This document shows positions 10,681-19,140 of a stretch of 64,000 nt of DNA, in pieces. The notes beneath the pieces were generated by a model, which saw only the letters and a program-made list of their open reading frames with translations, searched no databases and was not told the DNA's origin. The translations under genes were made by a program, and so were the position numbers. The number at the start of each line of letters is the position of its first letter. The first letter of the stretch is position 1. Origin of the DNA: Yoonia rosea (lineage in GTDB: Bacteria; Pseudomonadota; Alphaproteobacteria; Rhodobacterales; Rhodobacteraceae); contig NZ_FTPR01000001.1 in assembly GCF_900156505.1 (NCBI RefSeq), positions 1,550,001-1,614,000 on the forward strand, written 5' to 3'.

Positions 10681-11488
10681 TCGCCAACTCGCGCGACCGG
10701 TTCGCCGCCGCCGCTACCGCGCGGCGCAACAGATGTGGGAACCCTGTCTTGGCATCCATCAGAACCTCAAGTGCCGCCTGCGTCGTGCCATTGGGTGAGG
10801 TCACGTTGGTGCGCAACTGCGCGGGGTTTTCGTCCGATTGCTCGGCCAGATCACCCGCACCAGCAACAGTGGCCTTGGCAAGCTGCATCGAGAGCTCTGC
10901 CGACAGACCCTGCGCCATGCCAGCAGCGGCCAAGGATTCGATCAAGTGGAACACATAGGCCGGACCCGAGCCCGAAATTGCCGTAACCGCATCCATCTGG
11001 TCTTCGGCATCCAGCCGGACAACATCGCCCACCGACAGCATAAGCGCCTCGGACAGGTCCAGATGATCATCTTGCACCATTGCATTCCCGATGATCGCGG
11101 TGATCCCCCGACCGATAGAGGCGGGCGTGTTGGGCATGGCACGTACGATAGGCGTCTTCGGCCCCAGCACCTCCTCAAAAGTGCTGATCGGGGTGCCCGC
11201 AGCAACCGAGATGACCAGTGTCTTGCCATTGCCCAAAGACTTCACGTCAGGCAGCGCATCAGACATCATCTGTGGCTTGACCGCGATGATCACTACGGCT
11301 GGATTAGGGGGGGTCTCGCCGCTGATCGCCACGCCCTGTTCTTTCAGCCAATCGGATGGATTGGGGTCAATCACCCAAACGGATGTTGGGGGCAATCCGG
11401 TGCGTAACCACCCTTCCAACATAGCCGACCCCATCTTGCCGCAGCCCAACAACACAAGCCCGCGCTTTGCAACATCAGTCATATTCAT
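10673..11488 (-). CDS. proC: Pyrroline-5-carboxylate reductase
   Basis: ProC makes proline by NAD(P)H-dependent reduction of pyrroline-5-carboxylate. The 271-residue protein has the N-terminal GCGKMGSAMLEGW nucleotide-binding turn, the VRAMPNTPASIGRG loop and the C-terminal family signature around TSPNGTTQAALEVL. Ribosome site GAGG is eight bases before the ATG at 11488. It is first in a tightly overlapped three-gene operon with csaA and the hydroxyacid dehydrogenase. Confidence 0.95.
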   Translation of the reverse strand: MNMTDVAKRGLVLLGCGKMGSAMLEGWLRTGLPPTSVWVIDPNPSDWLKEQGVAISGETPPNPAVVIIAVKPQMMSDALPDVKSLGNGKTLVISVAAGTPISTFEEVLGPKTPIVRAMPNTPASIGRGITAIIGNAMVQDDHLDLSEALMLSVGDVVRLDAEDQMDAVTAISGSGPAYVFHLIESLAAAGMAQGLSAELSMQLAKATVAGAGDLAEQSDENPAQLRTNVTSPNGTTQAALEVLMDAKTGFPHLLRRAVAAAANRSRELANG

Positions 11489-11682
11489 TGACGCACCTCT
11501 TGAATAACTCTCAAGAGGTTAGCCAAGCCGAAGGGCAGTTGGAAGATGCGTTCTGCAAATTAGAGAGATGGCAAAGGCGGCCAGACCCTAACATGGGTAA
11601 GCCTATGCTCTGTCTCAGGAGCGAGAACCACTCGCAGCGCTCACGCAAGGCATCACAACGACACCCGATCGGCAGTTCACAT

Positions 11683-11730
11683 AAAAAACCCCGCCGCGCA
11701 CAGCATATGTCGCTGAGATCACGGCGGGGC
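11683..11730 (-). terminator. Rho-independent terminator of the PilJ/Cache gene
   Basis: On the minus strand an eight-base stem CCCCGCCG / CGGCGGGG closes a 25-base loop and is followed at once by six U residues. It lies 24 bases after the stop of the PilJ/Cache gene. The remaining sequence back to proC (11489-11682) shows nothing recognisable beyond the proC leader. Confidence 0.85.
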
Positions 11731-11753
11731 TAATGTTTTGTGTAGATGGCCGC

Positions 11754-13235
11754 TTACATCAGGCTCTGTACGTTGATACCAAATGTGACCGCACCAATCA
11801 CTTCACCGGTTTCCGGGTCTGTAATCGACATAGAACCCTGCGACTGGTAGAAACCGGTGCTGTCGTCAAACTCGACTTCGCTGATATGCAAAGCATCGGG
11901 GCCGACAGTGTAAGTTTCCTGCCATTTCGCTTCGTCGCCCTGCCAGTAGTCAGAGGTTACAACACTTTGTGCCACGTTCAGACCCTTGTTATCCATCACG
12001 AAGACTTCTGTGACAAACCCGGCTGTCGCGTCTTGCTGTTCCAGCAACCAAGATGAGACAGGCGATGTCAGCAGTTTATCCACAAGTGGGCCGTTGCCAG
12101 CGCTGGCTTCGGCGCGCCATTGCTGGTCAAGTACGAGGATATCATCCTCTGACAAACCGTCATGTTGCGCGTTCTGCGCCTTGATCGCAGCAATCAGGTC
12201 CTGATTTGTCAGCCAGTTGCTCAGCTCTTCGCGTGCATAGGCCTCAAGCGGGACGCGGTAGACACCGTCCTGCCCTGGCGTCGCGATCAGGTAGAGCGTG
12301 ATTGTATTGTTCATCCCAACCGAAAGCCTGTTGGCCAACTCGGCGGCGGCAGCGACATCTTCGGCGGCTGGCGTTTGGCCAGCGAGAGCAGCATCGAAAA
12401 TACCGCGCTGGTTTTGCCAAATCTCGAAAGTGCTCTCGAGGCTGGCCCGCACCGCGTCATTGGGCGGCGGGTTGATGCCGGCCGCGGGGAAACCGTCACG
12501 CAAGGCAATCAGGGTCTGCTGGAACTGATCGACAGATGTTGCCAGTTCCTGCTGCGCATCTGCAGAGGCGGAACCGGTCGCAAGTTCACACATTGCACGG
12601 GTCATCCGATAGGCAAGGGCACGCTGTCTGACAGCAAAGTTCAACACGGTGGCATCGCTTTGCAACAGCTGCGTCGGGTCCGTGTATTGTCCCGCCACAA
12701 CGGCAGCCAACTGCTCGGTCAGCTCAAACAAATCCGCGAAGCCTGCTTTGATCGTTGCGGCATCTTCATCTGTGCCTGCACCCGACGCCAGGTTTTGCGC
12801 CGCTGCGTTCAACGGCCCCCAGGACTGTGCAGTCGTGGTCAAAGCGGTCAGCGTGCGCCCGCTTCTTTCTGCACCCGGCATACCAAGAGCAGCGCTCCCG
12901 TTGATCAAACCATCAATAATCTTATCAAAGTCGGCGCGCACAGAGGCGAGTTGGGCCTGGGCACTCTCCGCCCCGATCCCAGCGTCTACACGGCAACTGG
13001 CCGATGCCATCTCCTCGGTCAGTGACCGCAAGCTAGCAGAGCGATTAACCCGCGCCTTACCACCGTCATAAAGTGACGGGTCAATGCGCTGCGCCTCGGC
13101 AGGCTCTGCGCTGATAAAGACCGCGGAAGGGCCGGCCATAACTGCAAACGCGATCAGCGCGATTTTTGAAACGCCGCGCATCTTTAATGCAGAGCTCTTG
13201 ATTTGGCGGAGGGTTGTTTTGTCTTTGATTTGCAT
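11754..13235 (-). CDS. Secreted PilJ-type/Cache sensor-like protein without output domain
   Basis: A 493-residue protein with an N-terminal signal sequence (IALIAFAVMAGPSAVFISAEPAEA, split here: it ends at AEAQ near residue 48). Two repeats of the type IV pili methyl-accepting chemotaxis N-terminal (PilJ) helical domain follow, around residues 55-160 and 170-300; both have the Arg-Met-rich RQRALAYRMTRAM-like segment or a Cys-bearing equivalent. A C-terminal Cache/PDC-like domain (about 330-493) contains VEFDDSTGFYQSQG and the ending GAVTFGINVQSL. No HAMP, kinase, methyl-accepting or cyclase domain follows, so it is a freestanding periplasmic ligand-binding protein. Its own terminator and a palindrome upstream suggest a single regulated gene. 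Domain names are my recognition. Confidence 0.75.
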   Translation of the reverse strand: MQIKDKTTLRQIKSSALKMRGVSKIALIAFAVMAGPSAVFISAEPAEAQRIDPSLYDGGKARVNRSASLRSLTEEMASASCRVDAGIGAESAQAQLASVRADFDKIIDGLINGSAALGMPGAERSGRTLTALTTTAQSWGPLNAAAQNLASGAGTDEDAATIKAGFADLFELTEQLAAVVAGQYTDPTQLLQSDATVLNFAVRQRALAYRMTRAMCELATGSASADAQQELATSVDQFQQTLIALRDGFPAAGINPPPNDAVRASLESTFEIWQNQRGIFDAALAGQTPAAEDVAAAAELANRLSVGMNNTITLYLIATPGQDGVYRVPLEAYAREELSNWLTNQDLIAAIKAQNAQHDGLSEDDILVLDQQWRAEASAGNGPLVDKLLTSPVSSWLLEQQDATAGFVTEVFVMDNKGLNVAQSVVTSDYWQGDEAKWQETYTVGPDALHISEVEFDDSTGFYQSQGSMSITDPETGEVIGAVTFGINVQSLM

Positions 13236-13266
13236 TGCATGGTTCCTAGCTTTTATAATTCACTTA

Positions 13267-13281
13267 TTGATTTAAAATCAA
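13267..13281. promoter_or_regulatory. Perfect palindrome upstream of the PilJ/Cache gene
   Basis: TTGATTT-A-AAATCAA is a perfect 15-base palindrome in an A+T-rich stretch, 32 bases upstream of the PilJ/Cache start. Position and symmetry fit an operator for a dimeric regulator. No known motif is assigned. Confidence 0.45.
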
Positions 13282-13933
13282 CAAGTTAGCGAGCGAATAA
13301 ATCGCGGCTCGCCGCACAAGATTTGATCTACCACCGTATTGGAGACCCTGGCTTTCAGATGATGGTTGATCGCGTGGTCAGAGCCGGACGTGTTGCGCGC
13401 ACATGACGCAACTTCGCGACGGTTGACGGGCGACCTTTCGACGTTTTCAAACCAACGAAGCCCTGCAACGCATGACGCATCTGCATGGGACCGGGACGAC
13501 GCTGGAAAACGACCACAGAAAAATGCGCGCACCGCCGCAGAGACTTCAAGGGCGGTCTTGCGTATGTGTGTCAATACTTCATCTCCCTAGGTTCGGGGCG
13601 GCCACCAAGGACCCGATCAAGGTCCGTCCACAGGCAAGCCGCGCATCACTTCCGGTCACTACTCGCTGCTTCTCACTTTGCGATACAAACCAGAGTATTT
13701 AGCTATAATTGTGTCCAGTTCGTGGTTGTTTTCGAAACTTTTTGAGGCAGGTCGGACCACCGCGCGACGCGCTCATGCACCTGTGTGCGCTGTCGCTTGC
13801 ACCTGTTCGACCCGCTCCATTTGATGTGTAAGTCATTGACGTTGCGAGGGTCGCGATTGGTTGCACAGGCTGCGGTGGGCTCTCCGGCACGCGATGCCCA
13901 GAATGCGGCAAACGCCACGAAAAAACCTGCCAC
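13282..13933. other. Intergenic region without a convincing gene
   Basis: About 650 bases between the PilJ/Cache promoter region and the ybjN terminator. Several open frames exist but none has a ribosome site, family resemblance or coding-like composition. A minus-strand frame around 13703-13942 begins with a membrane-like segment but starts inside the ybjN terminator; it is treated as non-coding. The composition looks mixed and decayed. Confidence 0.5.
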
Positions 13934-13971
13934 AAAAAACAAAATGGGCAGGCCAATGCGATGGCCTGCCC
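13934..13971 (-). terminator. Rho-independent terminator of ybjN
   Basis: A perfect ten-base stem GGGCAGGCCA / TGGCCTGCCC with a six-base loop, followed on the minus strand by a T-rich run (ATTTTGTTTTTT). It begins 28 bases after the ybjN stop. Confidence 0.9.
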
Positions 13972-13999
13972 AATTATTGTACGAATGTCTTTTGTTTGG

Positions 14000-14503
14000 T
14001 TACGCCCGCCCGTAGGCTCCGCCAATTGCCACCTGCACGGCCTCTTCAGGCGTCCGCTCGGCCCATGTGACCAACTGGATTGCAGGGTAATACTGCTCAC
14101 AGGCCGCAACGGCCGCCCCGATCATCGTATCAATCTGGTCCGGCCCTGCGACCTGATCACCCGCCAGCATCAGCCCGTAACGGTACACCATCAGGTTTTG
14201 CTCTGCCCACCAGGTAAAGGCCCCGGCCCAGCAGCGGTCATTGATCACGTTCAGTGTCTCGTAGAGGGCCGGCATCCGCTCTGCGGGCGGCTCCATATCA
14301 AAGGTGCATATCAGGCGGAGCGTTTCGTCATACGCAGACCATGCAAGTGTAATGGAATATGTGCGCCACTGGCCTTCGACGGCCATGGCGATCTGGTCGT
14401 CGTGGATGCGGTCGAATTCCCACGCGTGGTGCTCTGCGATGTGCTCCACCAGATCAATGGGATGAAGATCATCAGCCTCAAGGTAATGTTCGGACAATGC
14501 CAT
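14000..14503 (-). CDS. YbjN-domain protein
   Basis: A 167-residue cytosolic protein of the YbjN family (a type III secretion chaperone-like fold), common and single-copy-like in Rhodobacteraceae. Seen are LHPIDLVEHIAEHHAW near the N-terminus, SAYDETLRLICTF, and the Trp-rich GAFTWWAEQNLMVYRYG around residue 108. The ATG at 14503 follows GTGAGG by eight bases; an ATG nine codons upstream is less likely. YbjN affects motility and stress traits in E. coli; its role here is unknown. Its 5' end and upstream DNA recur in decayed form at 15428-15662. Confidence 0.85.
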   Translation of the reverse strand: MALSEHYLEADDLHPIDLVEHIAEHHAWEFDRIHDDQIAMAVEGQWRTYSITLAWSAYDETLRLICTFDMEPPAERMPALYETLNVINDRCWAGAFTWWAEQNLMVYRYGLMLAGDQVAGPDQIDTMIGAAVAACEQYYPAIQLVTWAERTPEEAVQVAIGGAYGRA

Positions 14504-14680
14504 ATGCTCGGCCTCACTGCTTTGGCGCATGGGTCATGGCAGTGCCCAAGCGCTAGGTGCCTGCTCTAGGGGCGGTGTTGTTCACGTTTATCCCCTACTA
14601 CATATCGTGGCGAACGCAGATGCATGTGTAAAGTCATTTTTTGGGGATAAATGCGCAGTTGCGGAAAATTCGTGTGGATA
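14444..14680. repeat. Long imperfect direct repeat, copy A (ybjN 5' end and upstream DNA)
   Basis: This 237-base stretch, holding the first 20 codons of ybjN and 177 bases upstream, aligns end to end with 15428-15662 (235 bases) with only two single-base gaps. The best-matched parts are TTGGCGCATGGGT at 14522, GGGGCG near 14570 and GTGTGGATA or ATGTGGATA at the far end. The two copies bracket the lipoprotein gene. Confidence 0.8.
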
Positions 14681-14833
14681 AAAATAGCGCAATAGTTGTG
14701 TGTTGCGCTTTCTGACAATTACCCCCTTCCCATCGCCTTAGATGAAAATGGTCATTTTCCAGAATTGGCTTGGCAATGAAACTGAACGCAATTAACCAAG
14801 CAGGGTATCAACAACGAACGATTGGAACGCGCT

Positions 14834-15355
14834 ATGGTATTTAAAGCTATCACAAAAATCTCTGTCATCCTTTTGGGGTTTTCTCTCAGTGCCTGTCTTC
14901 CGGCAGAGACAGGACAACAAAACGGTGCATCGGCTGAGATGGCTTCAGGTACACAAGCCGCAACCAGAGCGCGTGCCTCAACAAGCAACCCGGTTGTAAC
15001 CGCAAGTTTTGCCGGCGCGCGGTCCAGTTGGAATGATGGTAGCACAGTGATCTTTCGATTTACTGCAATCGAACGTGACGAAGAGATTTTTCTTTGTGGC
15101 GCCTATACCGGATCCGGATCATCATTTAGTTCCCAAATGAACCGCCAGCTACTGCGCCGATCTGCAGCCACTGTGAATGGTGAAACAGTGATGAGAAACC
15201 TTTCCTTTTTCTACGGAGCTTCCGCAGACATGGAGGACTCGCTGCTTGTGGGCAGCGAAACGCGTTGCAAATCAACCGGACTTGCTGCTGGCAGCGTCCC
15301 GCTCGAGGCGGTGAAGGTCGAATTGCGCCAAGGGCGAATCGCCATTCGTACGTGA
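14834..15355 (+). CDS. Putative secreted lipoprotein
   Basis: A 173-residue protein with a lipoprotein signal: basic start, hydrophobic ISVILLGFSL and lipobox LSAC with the lipidated Cys at about residue 21. The mature part begins with a Thr/Ser/Ala-rich linker and then a compact domain with two further Cys (IFLCGAYTG and ETRCKSTG). No family is recognised. It is a single gene lying between two copies of a diverged repeat, which suggests that it arrived with, or was trapped by, a duplication. The ATG at 14834 is preferred to a TTG four codons earlier. Confidence 0.7.
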   Translation: MVFKAITKISVILLGFSLSACLPAETGQQNGASAEMASGTQAATRARASTSNPVVTASFAGARSSWNDGSTVIFRFTAIERDEEIFLCGAYTGSGSSFSSQMNRQLLRRSAATVNGETVMRNLSFFYGASADMEDSLLVGSETRCKSTGLAAGSVPLEAVKVELRQGRIAIRT

Positions 15356-15427
15356 ACCGAAACGCCTCAGGACAAGATCGCCCTCGCTGGAAATAGTCTT
15401 TGACGCTAACGGTGTCCTAAGACGAAG

Positions 15428-15485
15428 CTCCGTCAGATCGTGAGGGTGAAGAGCACTAACCTTCGGTAGCTTTTGGACATGCCAT
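15428..15485 (-). pseudogene. Remnant of a second ybjN copy (5' fragment)
   Basis: Read on the minus strand from 15485, this begins ATGGCAT, as ybjN does, and goes on with a recognisable but frameshifted version of its first 20 codons. The peptide ALHPHDLTEL in one frame matches DLHPIDLVEH of YbjN. One base is missing after codon two and one more near codon 11, and an in-frame TAG occurs. Similarity fades beyond codon 20, so only the 5' end survives. The DNA upstream of the remnant (15486-15662) also matches the DNA upstream of intact ybjN. Confidence 0.7.
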
Positions 15486-15662
15486 AGGCCCTGCGTCAAT
15501 CTATTGGCGCATGGGTTATGGCAGCGTCTAAAAGCCGGGTACTTTCTTTCGGGGCGCGGTTGTCCACCGTTCAAATGCTCTGATTACTGTAGCCAATCCG
15601 GACTTAGCTACAAAGAAATCTCTTGCGGATAATCGCGCAGGTGCAAAAATTTCATGTGGATA
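15428..15662. repeat. Long imperfect direct repeat, copy B (ybjN remnant and M42 upstream region)
   Basis: Partner of 14444-14680. It fills most of the 360-base gap between the lipoprotein gene and the M42 peptidase, whose promoter must therefore lie in or next to the repeat. A hand count over the best-aligned stretch (15504-15559) gives roughly 70 percent identity with copy A, so the duplication is not recent. Confidence 0.8.
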
Positions 15663-15715
15663 ATTGCCTTCTGCCCAGCCAGCGCGCAGTTTGGCGTCAA
15701 ACAAAGGAGCACCCG

Positions 15716-16753
15716 ATGAACACCGACCTTCTCAAACGGCTTTGCGAAATGCCCGGCGTTCCGGGACATGAAGAACGGGTCCGTGACCTGATCACGTCGG
15801 AAATCAAAGGTCTTTTCGATCACATCGAAACCGACCCGATGGGTTCGCTTCTGTGTCGCCGCGACGCAAAGAAGAAAGGTGCGTCCAAGATCATGCTGCT
15901 CTGCCACATGGACGAGATCGGCTTTCTGGTCAGTCACATCGACAAGAGCGGATTTCTCTATCTCCAGCCTGTTGGCGGCTTTGACCCCCGCAACCTTTTC
16001 TCGCGCCGTGTGCTGGTCTGCACCGATCAGGGCGATTTCAAAGGGGTGATGAATCCCGGCGGCAAACCGGTCCATATCTCGGCCCCCGAGGACCGCAAGA
16101 AAGTGCCTGAAGTCGGGGAATTCTTTGTCGATCTGGGTATGGGCAAAGCCGCAAAGGATATCGTGAAAATCGGCGACTACGTCGTCATGGATGAACCTTT
16201 TCTGGAAATGGGCGATAAATTCGTCTCCAAGGCGCTGGATAACCGTATCGCCTGCTGGCTTGGGATCGAGGCGATCAAGGCTTTGGGCAAAAAAGGGCGC
16301 GGTGCCGAGATTCACGTGGCCTTTACCTGTCAGGAAGAGGTCGGATTGCGTGGCGCACGCACCGCCGCCTATGCGATCAAACCCGACATCGGGCTGGGCA
16401 TCGACGTGACACTGGCCTGCGATACGCCCGGCATTCCCGAAAAGGATGCCACGACGCATCAGGGCAAAGGGTTCGGCCTGCACGTGCGCGACAGCTCGTT
16501 CATCGCCGACAAAGCACTGGTCGCCGACATCGAAGCCCTCGCGATCAAGAAAAAGATCCCCTACCAGCGCACCATGCTGGCCGCAGGCGGACAGGATGGC
16601 GCAGCCGCCCAACAAGCGGCGGCTGGTGCCCGCGCGGTGGGGATCGTGGTTGGTACACGCTATATCCACACAGTCACCGAGATGGTCGCAAAAGACGATT
16701 TGCAGGCCGCGCTGGATATTCTGGTGGCGTATTTGGCCGAGTTTGAAGGGTAG
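15716..16753 (+). CDS. M42-family metallopeptidase (glutamyl aminopeptidase/endoglucanase type)
   Basis: A 345-residue di-metal aminopeptidase of the FrvX/tetrahedral aminopeptidase group, cytosolic and acting on peptides. Metal and catalytic residues visible are LCHMDEIG near residue 65 (His, Asp), KALDNRIA near 175 (Asp), TCQEEVG near 205 (the catalytic Glu pair), the GIDVTLACDTPG segment and the C-terminal YIHT (His). Start fixed by AAAGGAG about eight bases before the ATG; the frame is open upstream. It stands alone downstream of the ybjN remnant. Confidence 0.92.
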   Translation: MNTDLLKRLCEMPGVPGHEERVRDLITSEIKGLFDHIETDPMGSLLCRRDAKKKGASKIMLLCHMDEIGFLVSHIDKSGFLYLQPVGGFDPRNLFSRRVLVCTDQGDFKGVMNPGGKPVHISAPEDRKKVPEVGEFFVDLGMGKAAKDIVKIGDYVVMDEPFLEMGDKFVSKALDNRIACWLGIEAIKALGKKGRGAEIHVAFTCQEEVGLRGARTAAYAIKPDIGLGIDVTLACDTPGIPEKDATTHQGKGFGLHVRDSSFIADKALVADIEALAIKKKIPYQRTMLAAGGQDGAAAQQAAAGARAVGIVVGTRYIHTVTEMVAKDDLQAALDILVAYLAEFEG

Positions 16754-16948
16754 GACGGGTCAAACCCGGATATCCCGAAAAGATTACTCTTCCTTCGGTG
16801 CTATGCGCAGCGCACCCGGCGCATTTCCCGGAGCATAGATCAAACGGTGGTACTAACTTTAGATAACTGTGCCGCAGCGCACAGATAATACTGCAGCAAT
16901 CCTCAACCTATACGTGTGCTATCCTGCACAGAAACTAGGAGAGATTTT

Positions 16949-17710
16949 ATGAACGATGTTTTTAGCATGTTCCTGCGCAATCTGTTAAGCGACGATACGC
17001 TCTTGCGAAAATTCCTTGCAGACCCCGTGAAGACTGGCGGGAACGCCGGTCTCAGCAAGGCGCAATGGTCGGTTCTGCGCCGTGTCATGGTCGAGGCAAG
17101 TACAGCCTCAACAAATGGCTACTCTGTTGTCCGCCCGTTGTCGGGATACCGTCAGGCAGCGAAAATGCTGTATAATGTGATGCGTCAGCAAAGTATCAGC
17201 GCGCTTGCATCCCCCGAGGCCTGTGCCGGTACTGTCTCGATTGCCGTAAGCTGGGGCCCCGACCCGGCTAACCCTGGGCAATGCCCTTTCCAGAACATCG
17301 CTGTTTGGCAAAGCGCACCCGTGACCGGGCCCGTTCTGATTTCAGACGTTATGGATCAGATTTCCAGCAGCCATCAGCTCAGCGTTTATTCCTCACAAGG
17401 GGGTAATTTCGCATTGAGCTTTGCCGATGATCACCAGTTTGACCCCAAGCGGATCATCGGATCCTTCGATATTCATGGAACCACCTACACGGCACCTCCA
17501 CAGGCGATTTCAACGCATGCACCGTTCTGGTTCTGGTCAATCAACGGCTATCCAAACCCACATGACTCCGGCTCTTTGGCCGAAAGCTATGCCACCAAAA
17601 AGGTGAACTCAGGCGATGTCGTCTATTGGGATTGCGTCGCACCCGGCCCCCAATATGGCTTTCCAGCCTGTGCGCCGACGGACGGGATGCATACCCAGAA
17701 CCTCGCATAG
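16949..17710 (+). CDS. Unrecognised protein with leader-like N-terminal helix domain
   Basis: A 253-residue protein after a TAGGAGAG ribosome site. Residues 5-45 resemble the small helical domain seen in LigA-like, Nif11-like and other RiPP-leader-type proteins: LLSDDTLLRKFLADP, a short gap, then GLSKAQWSVLRRV. The remaining 200 residues are unlike anything recognised; they are rich in aromatic residues (FWFWSINGYPNP) and contain four Cys (EACAG, QCPF, WDCV, ACAP). There is no signal peptide. It has no gene partners on its strand. Function unknown; the leader comparison is only a resemblance. Confidence 0.65.
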   Translation: MNDVFSMFLRNLLSDDTLLRKFLADPVKTGGNAGLSKAQWSVLRRVMVEASTASTNGYSVVRPLSGYRQAAKMLYNVMRQQSISALASPEACAGTVSIAVSWGPDPANPGQCPFQNIAVWQSAPVTGPVLISDVMDQISSSHQLSVYSSQGGNFALSFADDHQFDPKRIIGSFDIHGTTYTAPPQAISTHAPFWFWSINGYPNPHDSGSLAESYATKKVNSGDVVYWDCVAPGPQYGFPACAPTDGMHTQNLA

Positions 17711-17895
17711 ACATTGGGTGTTTGAAAACGATAGCGATGATGTCCTTGGTAGGGCGTCATCGCAATTTTTGTTTCGGGAACCCCCGCTCTCGTGCACTTA
17801 CGAACCATGCATTACGGCAAGGCAGCAAGAGTTACAGGCGGTGCGCGCTATTCTGATCGCAGCTTTGAAAGCGCTCTCCGGGCTTAACCCGGCGG

Positions 17896-18618
17896 TTAGG
17901 ACCCGATTTTGGAAAATCGCGGCGTAAAAGGTTTGGCTTTTTCAAGAACCGCGACGGAATCGTAAATATGCAGTCCGCTTATGTGATTGTAATCCGCACC
18001 GGTACCAAATTGCACATCTTCATTGAGATAATTGCGGTGCATCACGTCGGCAATGCGTCGCAGGTAATTAAAGAAGTTGCCGTCTTCGGTCAGACCACCA
18101 CCAAACTTGGGCCAATATGACGTGTGCAAATCTTCGATCATATAGACCCCGTTCTCCGCAAGACGCGGAAACAAGGTCTCAAGCGTGACCGGAATATGAT
18201 CCATGTGATGGCTGCCATCATCAAGCACAACATCGATCCCGCCCATTTCATCAACGACCTTGTTGAGAAAATCGGGATCATCCTGTGATCCGATCCGCAC
18301 CTGCGCTGCCAATCCGTCAAATTTCGCGCAGGCAGGATCAATATCAATTCCAAAAATGACGGCATCGGGCCCCAGATACTTCCGCCATATTTCGAGAGAG
18401 CCCCCCTTTGAAACGCCGATTTCAAGAAAGCGCGTCGGCCGGTTCCGAAACTGATCAAAATATCTGGTGTAGATCGGGAAATAGTGATGCCACTTGTTCA
18501 CGATTGGCCCTTTGTGATCTGCAAACAGCTTTGCAAGATCATCATTTGACGAAGCGTGGGCTGTTATGCTGCCCAAGACGTCGTCACCACGATACCTGAA
18601 TTCCCGATAGCGTGCCAT
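17896..18618 (-). CDS. Orphan SAM-dependent methyltransferase (CmcI/MycE-like)
   Basis: A 240-residue class I methyltransferase. [12 protein letters not shown] near residue 60 is SAM motif [10 protein letters not shown] the acidic loop, and [12 protein letters not shown] near 122 and [10 protein letters not shown] near 152 the metal and catalytic region seen in CmcI and macrocin-type sugar O-methyltransferases. Such enzymes methylate sugars of antibiotics, surface glycans or glycolipids. No sugar-biosynthesis gene is nearby, so the substrate is open. The start is uncertain: the ATG at 18618 has a weak ribosome site and a GTG lies a few codons upstream. Confidence 0.8.
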   Translation of the reverse strand: MARYREFRYRGDDVLGSITAHASSNDDLAKLFADHKGPIVNKWHHYFPIYTRYFDQFRNRPTRFLEIGVSKGGSLEIWRKYLGPDAVIFGIDIDPACAKFDGLAAQVRIGSQDDPDFLNKVVDEMGGIDVVLDDGSHHMDHIPVTLETLFPRLAENGVYMIEDLHTSYWPKFGGGLTEDGNFFNYLRRIADVMHRNYLNEDVQFGTGADYNHISGLHIYDSVAVLEKAKPFTPRFSKIGS

Positions 18619-18789
18619 GCTGCTTACCCCAACTCTACATCCGCGTTTGGCGTAGATGGCTTCGCCAATCGGTTCAACCCTTGTGATCCGTTTTTGCAGC
18701 ATTTCATGCCAATCACCCGCAAGGTATTCGGTTCAGGAGACCCGAGGCGCAATGGCAGTCATCGGGTGAAATTCAGGACGCACCCCGAC

Positions 18790-19032
18790 CTATTTCTTGC
18801 CTTCCAAAGCGGCAATCCGCGCCGCCAGCGCCTCGTTCTCTTCGCGCGCTTTCTGCGCCATTGCGCGCACCGCGTCGAATTCTTCACGGGTCACGAAATC
18901 ACGGTCCGCAAGCCAGCGGTCGATCATCGACTTCATCGCGGTGTTCGCCTCGTCCTTGGCGCCCTGGGCCACGCCCATGGCATTCGTCATCAACTGGCTG
19001 ATGTCATCGAGGATTTTGTTGTTGCTCTGCAT
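18790..19032 (-). CDS. ubiK: UbiK/BMFP-family accessory factor
   Basis: An 80-residue helical protein of the BMFP (DUF526, YqiC) family. UbiK assists ubiquinone biosynthesis in Enterobacteria. The amphipathic helix [20 protein letters not shown] is followed by a C-terminal coiled coil ([32 protein letters not shown]), the family plan. GGAG six bases ahead sets the second of two nearby ATGs as start. Divergent from lgt, with a 108-base shared promoter region. Confidence 0.85.
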   Translation of the reverse strand: MQSNNKILDDISQLMTNAMGVAQGAKDEANTAMKSMIDRWLADRDFVTREEFDAVRAMAQKAREENEALAARIAALEGKK

Positions 19033-19140
19033 GGTACGCTCCATCTGCTGCTTGTTCCTTATATGGGCTTTCGCGCGCAGCACCACAACCCAAGGCAAGA
19101 GCGGTTGACTTTGCCGCACCGCCAGACAAGGAATAGCGCC

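Noticed and set aside
13703..13942. Minus-strand frame with a membrane-like N-terminus after ybjN
   Set aside because: Its only start (TTG) lies in the tail of the ybjN terminator, there is no ribosome site, and the C-terminal half looks random.
18556..19140. Long N-terminal extension of lgt
   Set aside because: It would overlap ubiK on the opposite strand and add residues unlike any Lgt; the ATG at 19141 gives the normal N-terminus.
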